From: CADBRN01 sp050944685
GTDB lineage: Bacteria; Bacillota; Clostridia; Lachnospirales; Lachnospiraceae
Reading direction: 5' to 3'
Length of the DNA: 47,560 nucleotides
NCBI GenBank assembly: GCA_050944685.1
Contig: JBMNRP010000021.1
Span: forward strand, 1-47,560
Shown here: in pieces, positions 1-8,464 of the stretch
Position numbering within the stretch: the stretch's first letter is position 1
How the letters are laid out: each line of letters starts with the position of its first letter
Translations under genes and position numbers: made by a program
The notes under the pieces: generated by a model
Told to the model about the DNA's origin: nothing
The model's database searches: none
Seen by the model: only the letters and a program-made list of their open reading frames with translations

Positions 1-108
1 CTTCGGATCCCACCTCGCGATGGGCACCCTTGCCTTCGGCTATGTCCTTCCCACTACCGGGCGGACTCTGGACTTTCACCAGCTAGAAACGTGCGCCGCC
101 GGGCGCAC
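1..108 (-). mobile_element. 5' end of a group II intron (domain I), cut by window edge
   Basis: Read on the minus strand, this begins GTGCGCCC, the usual 5' end of bacterial group II introns (GUGYG). It continues with a short self-complementary GTGCGCC/GGCGCAC hairpin and the motif CTGGTGAAAGTCCAG, then an AAGGCAAGGGTG-type stretch, all typical of domain I. The rest of the intron, including any reverse transcriptase, lies left of the window. The intron starts about five bases after the T-run of the 5'-nucleotidase terminator. Insertion directly behind an intrinsic terminator is the habit of group IIC introns. The family call rests on recognised motifs only; 108 nt are too few to settle the class. 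Confidence 0.7.
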
Positions 109-112
109 GACC

Positions 113-151
113 AAAAAACCGCGGACAGCGTTTTGCGCCGTCCGCGGTTTT
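113..151 (-). terminator. Intrinsic terminator of the 5'-nucleotidase gene
   Basis: A 12-13 bp GC-rich stem (CCGCGGACNGCG arms) closes a four-base loop and is followed on the minus strand by six T. Four T on the other side make it possibly bidirectional. It lies about 50 bases after the nucleotidase stop and is the apparent target of the group II intron. Confidence 0.9.
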
Positions 152-199
152 CCAATATGCCTGTCTGTGCGCACAGGCCGGAAACTGCCAAAGCAGTCA

Positions 200-2401
200 T
201 TACCTGATGATGATTCTTCCCTGGCTCGCTTTGTATTCGTCCCCGATGGTTCCGCCGAGCTTCCGGATATAGTTGCTGATGGCATCCGAATCGACCTCAA
301 AATCGTCACGGGTGATCTCCGCGCCGCTGAACATCGTCATTCCGTCACCGCCGGATTTGATCGTATAGTTGATTCCGGTGAGGGAATACGTCTTCGCGAG
401 GTCAAGATCCTCGACGGTCCCGTCGTCCTTTACGACCTTGATGTCTTTCACGCGGTACTCTCCGTCAACCTTCACGAAATTGCCCTTCTCGTCAAGGACG
501 ACGTGGCTGGGCACGCTCGAATCGATCGTGTAGGTCAGACCGGAAACCTGCAGGAAGCCTCCGCTGTTCGACGGATAATTTTTGGCTCCCATCTCCAGGG
601 CATCCTGGATCTGCTGTCCGGTGACATTCATGCTGCAGACCATATTGCCCCACGGGAATACCGTCATGACATCTTCATAGGTAATATCCCCCTTGGCAAG
701 GTTCGCGCGGATTCCACCGCCGTTCATGATCGCGACATCCGTGCCGCCGTCGCTGCGCAGGGCATCCGCCAGGAAATCACCGAGGTTCGTCTCGCCGTTG
801 CGGACCATCCAGCTTCCGTCGGTATTCTTGGCAAGCAGATCATAATTCGTCGCCCCGACTTTCTGCTGAAGCTGACCTTTGTATTTCGCTTTGATACTCT
901 GGATATAGTCGTTGGTTGTCTTGTCGCGGGCAATACCCTTATCGGTTACAACAACGTCTTTCTCGCCCGGCTGAGCGGAAACGCTGCTGATCAGGTCGGT
1001 CGTGATCACGCCCTTGTCATCGATGGTCATTTCCCCGACATTCGCCAGCTTCGTTCCGGTCTGGGTCAGAAGAACCTCTTCTCCGTCTTTGTTGCGGAAG
1101 GTCTCGCCCTCGATGGTCTCGTGAGAATGTCCGTCGATAACGGCGTCGATTCCGTCCGTATTCTCGATGATCGACTGTCCGCTCCAGCGCTCTGTCGTTC
1201 CGTTCTCTCCCAGATGACCGACCAGAATCACGTAATCGGCACCTTTGCTTCGGGCCTCGTCCACAGAAGACTGAACCTTGTTGTAAAGCTTCGTTCCATC
1301 CATATCCTCTTCAAATCCGTAGACGTATTCTCCATTGCCGTCCTGGAAATAAGAAGGCGTGGATTTGGTGATCGACTCCGGCGTGCTTACGCCGACATAG
1401 GCGACCTGCGTATTTCCGTAGCTGATGATCTCATACGAATCCAGTACCGACTGGTCATCGGCAAGCGTGACGAAGTTGCAGGAAATGTATTTTCCGCTGG
1501 TTCCGTCCGCACGCTTCGCCTGGAATTTCGGAACGATCGTCTTCAGGAACTGGTCCATACCGTAATCGAACTCATGATTTCCGGGAACGGCGATGTCATA
1601 TCCGACCTGATTCATGATATCGGTAATATACTCTCCTTTGGAAATCGTTCCGATCGGCGCACCCTGGATCGCGTCACCCGCGTCCGCAAGTGTGACATAG
1701 CCCGTTGTCTTCCTGACCTGCTTCTTGATCTCGGTTAATCCGGCGTAACCGAGATTATCCTCGATTCCGCAGTGCACGTCATTTGTATAGAGAATCTTGA
1801 TCGGATTTCTCTGCTCCATGACGCCGTACCAGCCGATTCCCTCGTCTTTCCAGCCGATACTGACCAGATTGTTTTTTTCGGCTTCCTTTGCGGTATAGTT
1901 GTGATTGTTGGAAAAAGCGTTCGGGTTGTACTGGCGGTATACCGGAACGGTCTTCGCGTCATCGGAATACCACCCGATCTTTTCATACTCCCATCCTGCC
2001 CGGACCAGCATGTTCAGCTCGGATTTTTTCGTGGTATAGTGATGCTCGCCGCCGTTTTTATTGTAAAGACGGTAAACCGGAGTGGACGAATGCTTCGGGG
2101 CAATCCAGCCGACTCCCTCGTCCTTCCATCCGGCCTCGATTACATTCCTGCGCTCGGTCTCCGAGGCGGTATAGAAGTGCTCACCGCTGTTCGGATTGTA
2201 CAGACGATACATATATTGAACCGTCCCGTTCTTCGTGTCCACCGAGTTCGTGATCCGGGGTGCGGAAAGGTCTTCCGCCTGCGTCGTCTCCTGATTGTCC
2301 GTATCCACTGCGGGATCGGCCAGAACCGTAGCGGCCGGACTGGCGAAAATCATCCCCGCAGAGAGAAGAAATGCTGTAGAAATGGTTAATCTCTTTTTCA
2401 T
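200..2401 (-). CDS. Secreted 5'-nucleotidase / 2',3'-cyclic phosphodiesterase family protein with N-terminal DUF5648-like repeats
   Basis: 733 residues with a signal peptide (KKR, hydrophobic core, A-x-A near residue 28). Residues about 60-200 hold three repeats of the type YRLYNPNSGEHFYT...GWKDEGVGW, the DUF5648-like beta-trefoil module of secreted and surface proteins. A metallophosphatase domain follows, with TNDVH, GDAIQG, GNHEFDYG, GHLGENG and DGHSHE metal-ligand blocks. The C-terminal 5'-nucleotidase domain carries NGGGIR and the SGGFLQVSG loop. No LPXTG anchor is seen, so the protein is probably released or held by its repeats. The expected role is dephosphorylation of extracellular nucleotides to salvage nucleosides and phosphate; the substrate cannot be read from sequence. 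It has its own likely promoter and terminator, so it need not belong to the hyp run upstream. Confidence 0.93.
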   Translation of the reverse strand: MKKRLTISTAFLLSAGMIFASPAATVLADPAVDTDNQETTQAEDLSAPRITNSVDTKNGTVQYMYRLYNPNSGEHFYTASETERRNVIEAGWKDEGVGWIAPKHSSTPVYRLYNKNGGEHHYTTKKSELNMLVRAGWEYEKIGWYSDDAKTVPVYRQYNPNAFSNNHNYTAKEAEKNNLVSIGWKDEGIGWYGVMEQRNPIKILYTNDVHCGIEDNLGYAGLTEIKKQVRKTTGYVTLADAGDAIQGAPIGTISKGEYITDIMNQVGYDIAVPGNHEFDYGMDQFLKTIVPKFQAKRADGTSGKYISCNFVTLADDQSVLDSYEIISYGNTQVAYVGVSTPESITKSTPSYFQDGNGEYVYGFEEDMDGTKLYNKVQSSVDEARSKGADYVILVGHLGENGTTERWSGQSIIENTDGIDAVIDGHSHETIEGETFRNKDGEEVLLTQTGTKLANVGEMTIDDKGVITTDLISSVSAQPGEKDVVVTDKGIARDKTTNDYIQSIKAKYKGQLQQKVGATNYDLLAKNTDGSWMVRNGETNLGDFLADALRSDGGTDVAIMNGGGIRANLAKGDITYEDVMTVFPWGNMVCSMNVTGQQIQDALEMGAKNYPSNSGGFLQVSGLTYTIDSSVPSHVVLDEKGNFVKVDGEYRVKDIKVVKDDGTVEDLDLAKTYSLTGINYTIKSGGDGMTMFSGAEITRDDFEVDSDAISNYIRKLGGTIGDEYKASQGRIIIR

Positions 2402-2480
2402 CTGCGTCTCCTTATTGCTGAAAAACGATTACGGTTCTTCACGCACGGCCTGAATGGCGGACACGTGCAATTCATTATTC

Positions 2481-2512
2481 AGGATAGCATCGCTGCGTAA
2501 AATTTTCGTCAA
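2481..2512 (-). promoter_or_regulatory. Putative promoter of the 5'-nucleotidase gene
   Basis: TTGACG and an extended TGC-TATCCT -10 are visible on the minus strand, but 20 bases apart, which is long; the extended -10 may compensate. The start codon lies about 75 bases further on. A perfect 12-bp palindrome GTAAAATTTTAC (2540-2551) and a near copy at 2495-2507 flank the -35, so a regulator may bind here. Confidence 0.4.
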
Positions 2513-2591
2513 ATTTTCCATGAATTGACCGGATTTTTAGTAAAATTTTACGTATTGTTGAAAAATCAGGAGATTCCCATTTCCGCCCTGC

Positions 2592-3626
2592 TCAGCAGAT
2601 ACGCGGCAGAAGCTCGCCGCCCGGCGGCGGAAGCAGCGTCTCAGACCCGATCTCGGTACGGATCGTGACTCTTCCGACCGGTTCTTCGGTTACCTCGCCG
2701 ATGACAGCAGCCCCTTTTGAATATTTTCCTTCGCGCAGCACACGGACGAGCTTTTCGGCGTGCTCCGCGGGAGCAAAGCACACAAAACGGCCCTCGCACG
2801 CGAGGTACAGCGGCTCCAGACCGAGCATCCCGCAGACGCCGGAGACAGCCGGATCGACCGGTATCTTTTCCCGGTCAATGCGCACGCCCACTCCGCTTTC
2901 TTTTGCGATCTCGTAAAGAACCGTCCCCACTCCGCCGCGGGTGGCGTCGCGCAGAACGTGAATATCTTTCGTCGTTTTCAGCATGGACTCGGCCGCATCC
3001 CACAGCGGAGCGTCGTCGCTCGTCACATCGGCCTCGATGCCGAATTCGTTGCGGGCCAGAAGAATGGCGCAGCCGTGTCTTCCGATATCTCCGGTCACGA
3101 TAACCGCGTCACCCGGCCGGGCGTTTTTTCCGGAGAGATGCACTCCTTCCATGACCGCGCCGATCCCGGCGGTCGTGATGAACAGACCGTCCACCTGTCC
3201 TTTCCCCGCTACCTTCGTATCGCCCGCAACGAAACAGACGCCGGCCTCCTTCGCGGTCTCCGCCATGGATTTCACGATACGGTCGAGCTTCGCGACCGGA
3301 AAGCCCTCCTCGATGACGAACGAGCACGTCAGGAAGCGCGGTCTGGCTCCCATGCAGGACAGGTCGTTGACCGTCCCGCACACCGCCAGCCGGCCGACGT
3401 CTCCTCCCGGGAATTCCGCAGGGGATACGATAAATCCGTCCGTCGTCATGGCAATATGGCCGGTGCTTTCGAAAGCGGTATCCGGCTGGGCGCCGGGGAT
3501 GGGCAGCACGGCCGCATCATCCGCCGTAAAGTATGGATTGTTCAGATATTTTTTGAAAATTGAGTGGATCAGATCAGAGGTCTGACCGCCGCCGGCGCCG
3601 TGCGCCAGAGTGATTACTTCATCCAT
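2592..3626 (-). CDS. hypE: Hydrogenase maturation protein HypE (carbamoyl dehydratase)
   Basis: HypE takes the carbamoyl group from HypF onto its C-terminal cysteine and dehydrates it with ATP to a thiocyanate, the source of the CN ligands of the Fe(CN)2CO unit. The chosen start MDEVITLAHGAGGG gives 344 residues, the normal family length; a longer open frame upstream has no family support. The AIR-synthase-like fold shows in TADDAAV, TTDGFIVSP, GGDVGRLAV and GDTKV. The protein ends exactly in PRIC, the invariant tail with the acceptor cysteine, so it looks functional. It is the last gene of the hyp block, 49 bases after hypD. No terminator is obvious behind it. Confidence 0.96.
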   Translation of the reverse strand: MDEVITLAHGAGGGQTSDLIHSIFKKYLNNPYFTADDAAVLPIPGAQPDTAFESTGHIAMTTDGFIVSPAEFPGGDVGRLAVCGTVNDLSCMGARPRFLTCSFVIEEGFPVAKLDRIVKSMAETAKEAGVCFVAGDTKVAGKGQVDGLFITTAGIGAVMEGVHLSGKNARPGDAVIVTGDIGRHGCAILLARNEFGIEADVTSDDAPLWDAAESMLKTTKDIHVLRDATRGGVGTVLYEIAKESGVGVRIDREKIPVDPAVSGVCGMLGLEPLYLACEGRFVCFAPAEHAEKLVRVLREGKYSKGAAVIGEVTEEPVGRVTIRTEIGSETLLPPPGGELLPRIC

Positions 3627-3675
3627 TTTTCTGCTCCTGTTCCAGAATCCGGTGAATCCCCGCCGGCAGGGCGGG

Positions 3676-4788
3676 TCACTTGCTGAGATCTCCGTATTTA
3701 TAGTAGGCCGAACAGGTTCCCTCAGAGGACACCATACATGCCCCGACGGGATCCGTCGGCGTGCATCTCTTTCCGAAAAGGGGACACTCAAAGGGACGGA
3801 TGCGTCCGGTGAGGACGTCACCGCAGCGGCAGGCCGGATTCGGGCGGTCTTCCATAGGCGGAACGTCAAAGGCTGCCCTCGCGTCGTGCGATCGGTAGGC
3901 CTCATTCAGGCGGAGGCCGGACCCCGGGATGATTCCGATTCCCCTCCAGACGGCGTCGCAGGGCTCCATCGTCTCCTTGATCAGAGCGCGTCCGGCGGGG
4001 GATCCCTCCTCCGTCACCACTCTCGGATAGCAGTTCTCACAGAATGGCTTTCCCTCCTGAATGCGCGTCAGAATCACGGCGAGCGCGGTCAGAATCTCGG
4101 CCGCCGTGAACCCGCAGACAGCCCCGGAGATGCCTTCCTTCGCCAGTTCCCGGTAAATCCCCATCCCGGTGATCGTTGAAACATGGCCCGGATACAGAAA
4201 AGCGTCGGCGCTTCCCTTCAGCGTCCGGTACGCTTCATCCATCGTCTTATTCGCGGCGAGCAGATAAAAATTATCAACTCCCTGCTGCTCCGCCTGTTTC
4301 ACGGCCAGACAGGACGCGGGAGCCGTCGTCTCAAATCCGACCGCGAGGAAAACAACCTCTTCGTCCGGATGCTGTTTCGCGTATTCCAGCGCATCGAGCG
4401 GAGAATAGACCACCCGGACCTTCGCTCCCCGGGCGCGTGCCGCGGCAAGGCTCATCCCTCCCCGGAGATCGTCCTTCTGCCAAACGGGCTTTGCCGCCCC
4501 TTCCGTGCCTCCGGCAGGTGACACGCTTCCGGGAACCCGCACCAGATCACCGAATGTCGTGATCGTCACATGCTTTTCAAGTGCCAGATAAACCGCTTCA
4601 TCGATAAAACCCGTCTCCGTCACGCAGACCGGGCATCCCGGTCCCGAAATCAGCCGGACATTTTCCGGCAGAATGCCGCGGATGCCAAACTGAAAAATCG
4701 CGTGCGTATGCGTCCCGCAGACCTCCATGATCCGCACCGGCGGACCGCCATAGCCGCGGATGATTTCAAGCGCCTTCTGATTTTCCAT
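3676..4788 (-). CDS. hypD: Hydrogenase maturation protein HypD
   Basis: HypD is the iron-sulfur scaffold that, with HypC, holds the iron while two CN and one CO ligands are added. Starting at MENQKAL, placed by a GGAGG seven bases upstream, gives 370 residues, the usual size. All key cysteine blocks are seen: CGTHTH near residue 20, GPGCPVC near residue 50, and the C-terminal [4Fe-4S] ligands in CRCGD, FECPLFGKRC and GACMVS. It lies between hypC and hypE with short gaps, so the three are co-transcribed. Confidence 0.96.
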   Translation of the reverse strand: MENQKALEIIRGYGGPPVRIMEVCGTHTHAIFQFGIRGILPENVRLISGPGCPVCVTETGFIDEAVYLALEKHVTITTFGDLVRVPGSVSPAGGTEGAAKPVWQKDDLRGGMSLAAARARGAKVRVVYSPLDALEYAKQHPDEEVVFLAVGFETTAPASCLAVKQAEQQGVDNFYLLAANKTMDEAYRTLKGSADAFLYPGHVSTITGMGIYRELAKEGISGAVCGFTAAEILTALAVILTRIQEGKPFCENCYPRVVTEEGSPAGRALIKETMEPCDAVWRGIGIIPGSGLRLNEAYRSHDARAAFDVPPMEDRPNPACRCGDVLTGRIRPFECPLFGKRCTPTDPVGACMVSSEGTCSAYYKYGDLSK

Positions 4789-4813
4789 CCGAAAACCTCC
4801 GTTCCTGACCGCC

Positions 4814-5020
4814 TCAGATCTCATCCAGTATTTCCCGCGTCTCTTCCTCGTCGTCCGCGGTGATTTTCGCAATCGCCATCCCGGCGTGAACCATCACGTA
4901 ATCTCCCGGATTCACATCCGAAAGCAGCGCGGTCGAAATCTCGCGTCTCGCACCCGTCGCATCGACGACCGCCATCCCGTCCTTTGCTCTGACAACCTTA
5001 GCCGCTAATCCCACACACAT
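4814..5020 (-). CDS. hypC: Hydrogenase assembly chaperone HypC/HupF family
   Basis: A 68-residue protein starting MCVGLAAKVV, placed by an AAGGAG site. The Cys right after the initiator Met is the invariant residue that binds iron with HypD. The rest follows the small beta-barrel HypC pattern: hydrophobic strand, LLSDVNPGDYVMVHAG, then an acidic tail. HypC normally carries Fe(CN)2CO to the large subunit precursor of a [NiFe] hydrogenase. No such target is encoded in this window, so its client is either elsewhere or unusual. Confidence 0.95.
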   Translation of the reverse strand: MCVGLAAKVVRAKDGMAVVDATGARREISTALLSDVNPGDYVMVHAGMAIAKITADDEEETREILDEI

Positions 5021-5065
5021 TTTTTCTCCTTTCCGGACTGCCGCCCTCACGCCGTTCCTCCCGGG

Positions 5066-7606
5066 TTATTCCCGGTTCCGGTTCAGTCTCGCCATCGCAT
5101 AATATCCCTGACCGAGGCCGATCCCGCCGTCATTCGGCGGAATCAGGCTGTGTGTTAAAACTTCAAATCCGTCCTCTTCCAGAAGTTCCTTCGTCAGACG
5201 CAGCAGAAGAAGATTCTGAAAAACGCCCCCTGAAAGAGCTGCTCTGCTGATTCCGGTTATATCCCGGCAGCGCCGGGTTCCCTCGCGTATCATCCCGGCA
5301 AGCAGAACGTGAAACGAAAAGGCCAGCTTCCCGGCTTTCTCTCCCGACACCCGGCCGTCTGCCATCGCACGAATCAGCGCGTCCGTGTCAAGAAGAAAGC
5401 TCCTCTCCTTCCCGGTATCGCCTCCGGTCTTTTTCGGAAGCGGCCTGCCTTTTCCGGAGTAAGTCAGAACCGGAATCTCCGGGAGTGTGACTTTCGGATT
5501 TTTCTCCTCTTTTTCCCATGCCTCCGCGGCAAACTCCAGCGCCATAGAAGCCTCTCCCTCAAAGGTTGACTCGCGCCGGATGCCGAGAATGGCGGAAACC
5601 GCGTCAAACAGCCTGCCCGCCGACGTCGATTCCACCGCATTGATCCCTCGCTCCAGCATGGTATACTGAATCTTCCGGTTCTTCTCGTCGCAGAGAGAAA
5701 GCTGCCGGATCAATTCGATATCCCGGGATTCCGGTCCCGCTCCGTATGCCTTCCGGATCATCGAGACGGCGATCCGCCAGCCTTCCCGCGCGGATACGTC
5801 GCCGCCTGCCTGCAGGAAGGGAGCAATGCTGCCGGCCCTCGTGAAGGAATACGGGTCGGCGATCAGAAACTCCCCGCCCCAGATCGTTCCGTCCGTCCCG
5901 TAGCCGGTCCCGTCAAACGATACGCCGATCACAGGGTCCTCCGTCTCATTCTCCGCCATACAGGAGAGGATGTGGGCGTAGTGATGCTGCACGTACAAAA
6001 GCGGAAGCGGTCCGCACCCCTTTTCGGCTTTATTTCCGGAGCCGCCCGATTCCGAGTACTCGCGGGCGAAAGCCACAGAATTGTACATCGGATGCAGATC
6101 GCAGACGACGGCCTCCGGCCGGATCTCAAGCAGCGTCTCCATGCGGTGAACGGCCGACTTCAGAGCCTCGACGGATCTTAAGTCCGCGAGGTCTCCGATA
6201 TAAGGCGAGGGATAATACCACTCGTTTTTCGCCAGCAGAAAGGTATTCTTCAGTTCGCCTCCGACGGCGAGAATCTCCCCTTTCCAGCCCTCCGGTCCTT
6301 TAAAAGGAAGCGGAGCGTAACCGCGGGAGCGGCGAATCATGTATGGACGGCCCTCCGCAAACTGCATGACGGAATCATCCGCGCGCAGCCGGATCTTCCG
6401 GTCGTTCGAGAGAATCACGTCGCACATAGGAGAGAGCCACCTCTGCGCGTCCGCGGTCGTGCGGCAGATCGGCGCTCCGCGCACATTGCCGGAGGTCATC
6501 ACGAAAACATCGGTCATCGGTTTCCCGTCCGGATAATCGAAAAGAAGCATCTGCACCGGCGCGTACGGAAGCATCACCCCCAGGTTCGGATTGCCCGGGG
6601 CGAGAACGTCCGGAAGCGTGCCGTCCCGGCGCCGCTCGAGGATCAGAATCGGCTTCTGCACGCCGGTCATGACTTTCTCCTGCCCGGGGAGCAGCACACA
6701 CTCACGCCGGACCGTATCCATATCGCGCATCATGACCGCAAACGGTTTCATCGGGCGGGTCTTCAGTCTTCGGAGTCTCCTCACGGCCTCTTCATTTCTC
6801 GCGTCGCAGCAGAGATGGAATCCCCCGATTCCCTTGATGGCGGCAATGCCGCCCTGCCGGATAACTTCTCTGGTATAGACGAGCGCGTCTCCTTTTATCT
6901 CCGGCCGGCCGGGGATAAAGAGCTGCGGACCGTCATCGGGGCAGCAGACCGGCTGAGCGTGGTAGCGGCGCGTCTCCGGGTGCGTGTACTCGTACTCACA
7001 TTTTTCACACATGGGAAATTCTCCCATGCTGGTCCGGACGCGGTCGTAGGGCATCGAATCAAGGATTGTCAGGCGGGGACCGCAGTCCGTGCAGTTGATG
7101 AACGGGTGCAGATACCTCCGGTTGCCCGGATCAAACAGCTCCGCCCGGCAGTTCGGACAGGTCGCCAGATCCGGCGACACGAAAATATCCCCCGCCTCAC
7201 TCTTGCTCCGGATGATCCGAAACCGCCGCACTGTGCCGGAGGTTTCCGGTTCACACGCGCTTCGGTCTCCCGCACCCGGGCAGAGTTCCTCCGGTTCTTC
7301 TTCCCGGACTTCGACCCGGATAATGGCTGACACCGCCGGAGCGTCATCCACGAGTCTTCGCCGGAATTCCTCTATGCGCCGGCTTTCCGCCTCCGCATGA
7401 ATCTCGACGTACGACCCCTTATTGCAGACATCGCCGGCGATCCGGCACCGGTCCGCCAGCCGGCTCACGAACGGGCGGAATCCGATCCCCTGGACGATCC
7501 CGTACAGCCGGATGCGCACACGCCGTATTCTGTTTTCATCCGCCGTTCCGTTATTCTTTCCGCAGAAGGAACGTTCCCCGGGACTCTCAAACTTCATATT
7601 GCTCAT
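5066..7606 (-). CDS. hypF: Carbamoyltransferase HypF
   Basis: HypF turns carbamoyl phosphate and ATP into carbamoyl-AMP and loads HypE. Domains in order: acylphosphatase-like (about 28-110, with YGIVQGIGFRPF), paired zinc fingers (about 150-230: CPNC, CTDC, CEKC), a YrdC-like domain (about 240-420, KGIGGFHL) and a Kae1-like domain (HHYAH, SFDGTGYGTDG, SGGVFQN). At 846 residues it is longer than the usual 750-780 because of inserts after the acylphosphatase motif and in the Kae1-like part. The last zinc knuckle reads CCPDDGP where the family has ACPDCGP: the final Cys is Asp and the residue before the pair has become Cys. The first of two close ATG codons is used, behind AGGGAAA. Confidence 0.95.
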   Translation of the reverse strand: MSNMKFESPGERSFCGKNNGTADENRIRRVRIRLYGIVQGIGFRPFVSRLADRCRIAGDVCNKGSYVEIHAEAESRRIEEFRRRLVDDAPAVSAIIRVEVREEEPEELCPGAGDRSACEPETSGTVRRFRIIRSKSEAGDIFVSPDLATCPNCRAELFDPGNRRYLHPFINCTDCGPRLTILDSMPYDRVRTSMGEFPMCEKCEYEYTHPETRRYHAQPVCCPDDGPQLFIPGRPEIKGDALVYTREVIRQGGIAAIKGIGGFHLCCDARNEEAVRRLRRLKTRPMKPFAVMMRDMDTVRRECVLLPGQEKVMTGVQKPILILERRRDGTLPDVLAPGNPNLGVMLPYAPVQMLLFDYPDGKPMTDVFVMTSGNVRGAPICRTTADAQRWLSPMCDVILSNDRKIRLRADDSVMQFAEGRPYMIRRSRGYAPLPFKGPEGWKGEILAVGGELKNTFLLAKNEWYYPSPYIGDLADLRSVEALKSAVHRMETLLEIRPEAVVCDLHPMYNSVAFAREYSESGGSGNKAEKGCGPLPLLYVQHHYAHILSCMAENETEDPVIGVSFDGTGYGTDGTIWGGEFLIADPYSFTRAGSIAPFLQAGGDVSAREGWRIAVSMIRKAYGAGPESRDIELIRQLSLCDEKNRKIQYTMLERGINAVESTSAGRLFDAVSAILGIRRESTFEGEASMALEFAAEAWEKEEKNPKVTLPEIPVLTYSGKGRPLPKKTGGDTGKERSFLLDTDALIRAMADGRVSGEKAGKLAFSFHVLLAGMIREGTRRCRDITGISRAALSGGVFQNLLLLRLTKELLEEDGFEVLTHSLIPPNDGGIGLGQGYYAMARLNRNRE

Positions 7607-7673
7607 GTCACTTTTCCCTGGCAGGGTCAGACCCTCCGCCTTCCGAAAAGACCCGCCGCAGGCCGCCGACAGA

Positions 7674-8387
7674 TCAGGAAAGGTTCATCACCGATCCGAT
7701 CGAAATAAAATTATCGTAGAGCGCGCGGAGATCGGTCCCTTCTTCCGCACGATTTCTTCTCGTTCCAATCACATGGCAGAGATACCTCCCGGAAGGCTGC
7801 CTCTTCTGGCTGTAGGAGTCCTCGTAATAGCACTCCGCGGAAACCTTCCGGTCCCGCAGAATGCCCCGGCACAGCTCCAGACCGCACCCCGGAAAATTCA
7901 CATTCCAGATCCGCCCCTCCTGCACGGGACGATCCGTCAGCTCCGCGATTATTTCCGGCAGATACCGGTCCGTCACCTCGTGATTTTCACAGGCATCTTC
8001 CGAAAAAGCGATGCTCGGGATTTTCTGAAAAGCGCCCTCCAGAGCCGCCCCGACCGTCGCGGAATACTGGAGATCCGATGCGGCATTGAATCCGTAGTTG
8101 ACGCCGGAAAACACAAAATCCGGTTTTCCCGGTACGACGTTCAGCACGCCGATCCGCACGCAGTCTCCCGGCGTTCCGCCGCAGGCGTATGCGTGAACGC
8201 CCGGAACCGGAAAGGAACTTTCCCACAGTTCAAAGCTGCTATTCAGGGTGACGCTGTGCGACATCGAGCTTCTCTCGCTGTCCGGCGCGACCACCCAGAC
8301 CTCGCCGAACTCCTTCGCCGTCCTCGCCAGTCGGACCAGACCGTCTGCTCCGATTCCGTCATCATTTGTAATCAGAATTTTTCTCAT
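7674..8387 (-). CDS. surE: 5'/3'-nucleotidase SurE
   Basis: SurE is a cytoplasmic metal-dependent phosphatase acting on nucleoside monophosphates and some short polyphosphates. The 237-residue protein has the NDDG metal site at residues 8-11, the Ser of DSERSSMSHS near residue 40, and SGVNYGFNAASD with the metal-binding Asn. It lies inside the run between the nitrogenase-like genes and hypF with gaps of about 70 bases on each side. SurE is not a known hydrogenase or nitrogenase accessory, so its place here may be chance or may hint at removal of a nucleotide by-product. The ribosome-binding site is weak. Confidence 0.93.
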   Translation of the reverse strand: MRKILITNDDGIGADGLVRLARTAKEFGEVWVVAPDSERSSMSHSVTLNSSFELWESSFPVPGVHAYACGGTPGDCVRIGVLNVVPGKPDFVFSGVNYGFNAASDLQYSATVGAALEGAFQKIPSIAFSEDACENHEVTDRYLPEIIAELTDRPVQEGRIWNVNFPGCGLELCRGILRDRKVSAECYYEDSYSQKRQPSGRYLCHVIGTRRNRAEEGTDLRALYDNFISIGSVMNLS

Positions 8388-8464
8388 GTCTCATACCCAA
8401 ACCGGACCTCACAGGGGAAACTGCTGCCTCAGCGGAGATTCCGCCCGCCGCACGTCCCCATCCG

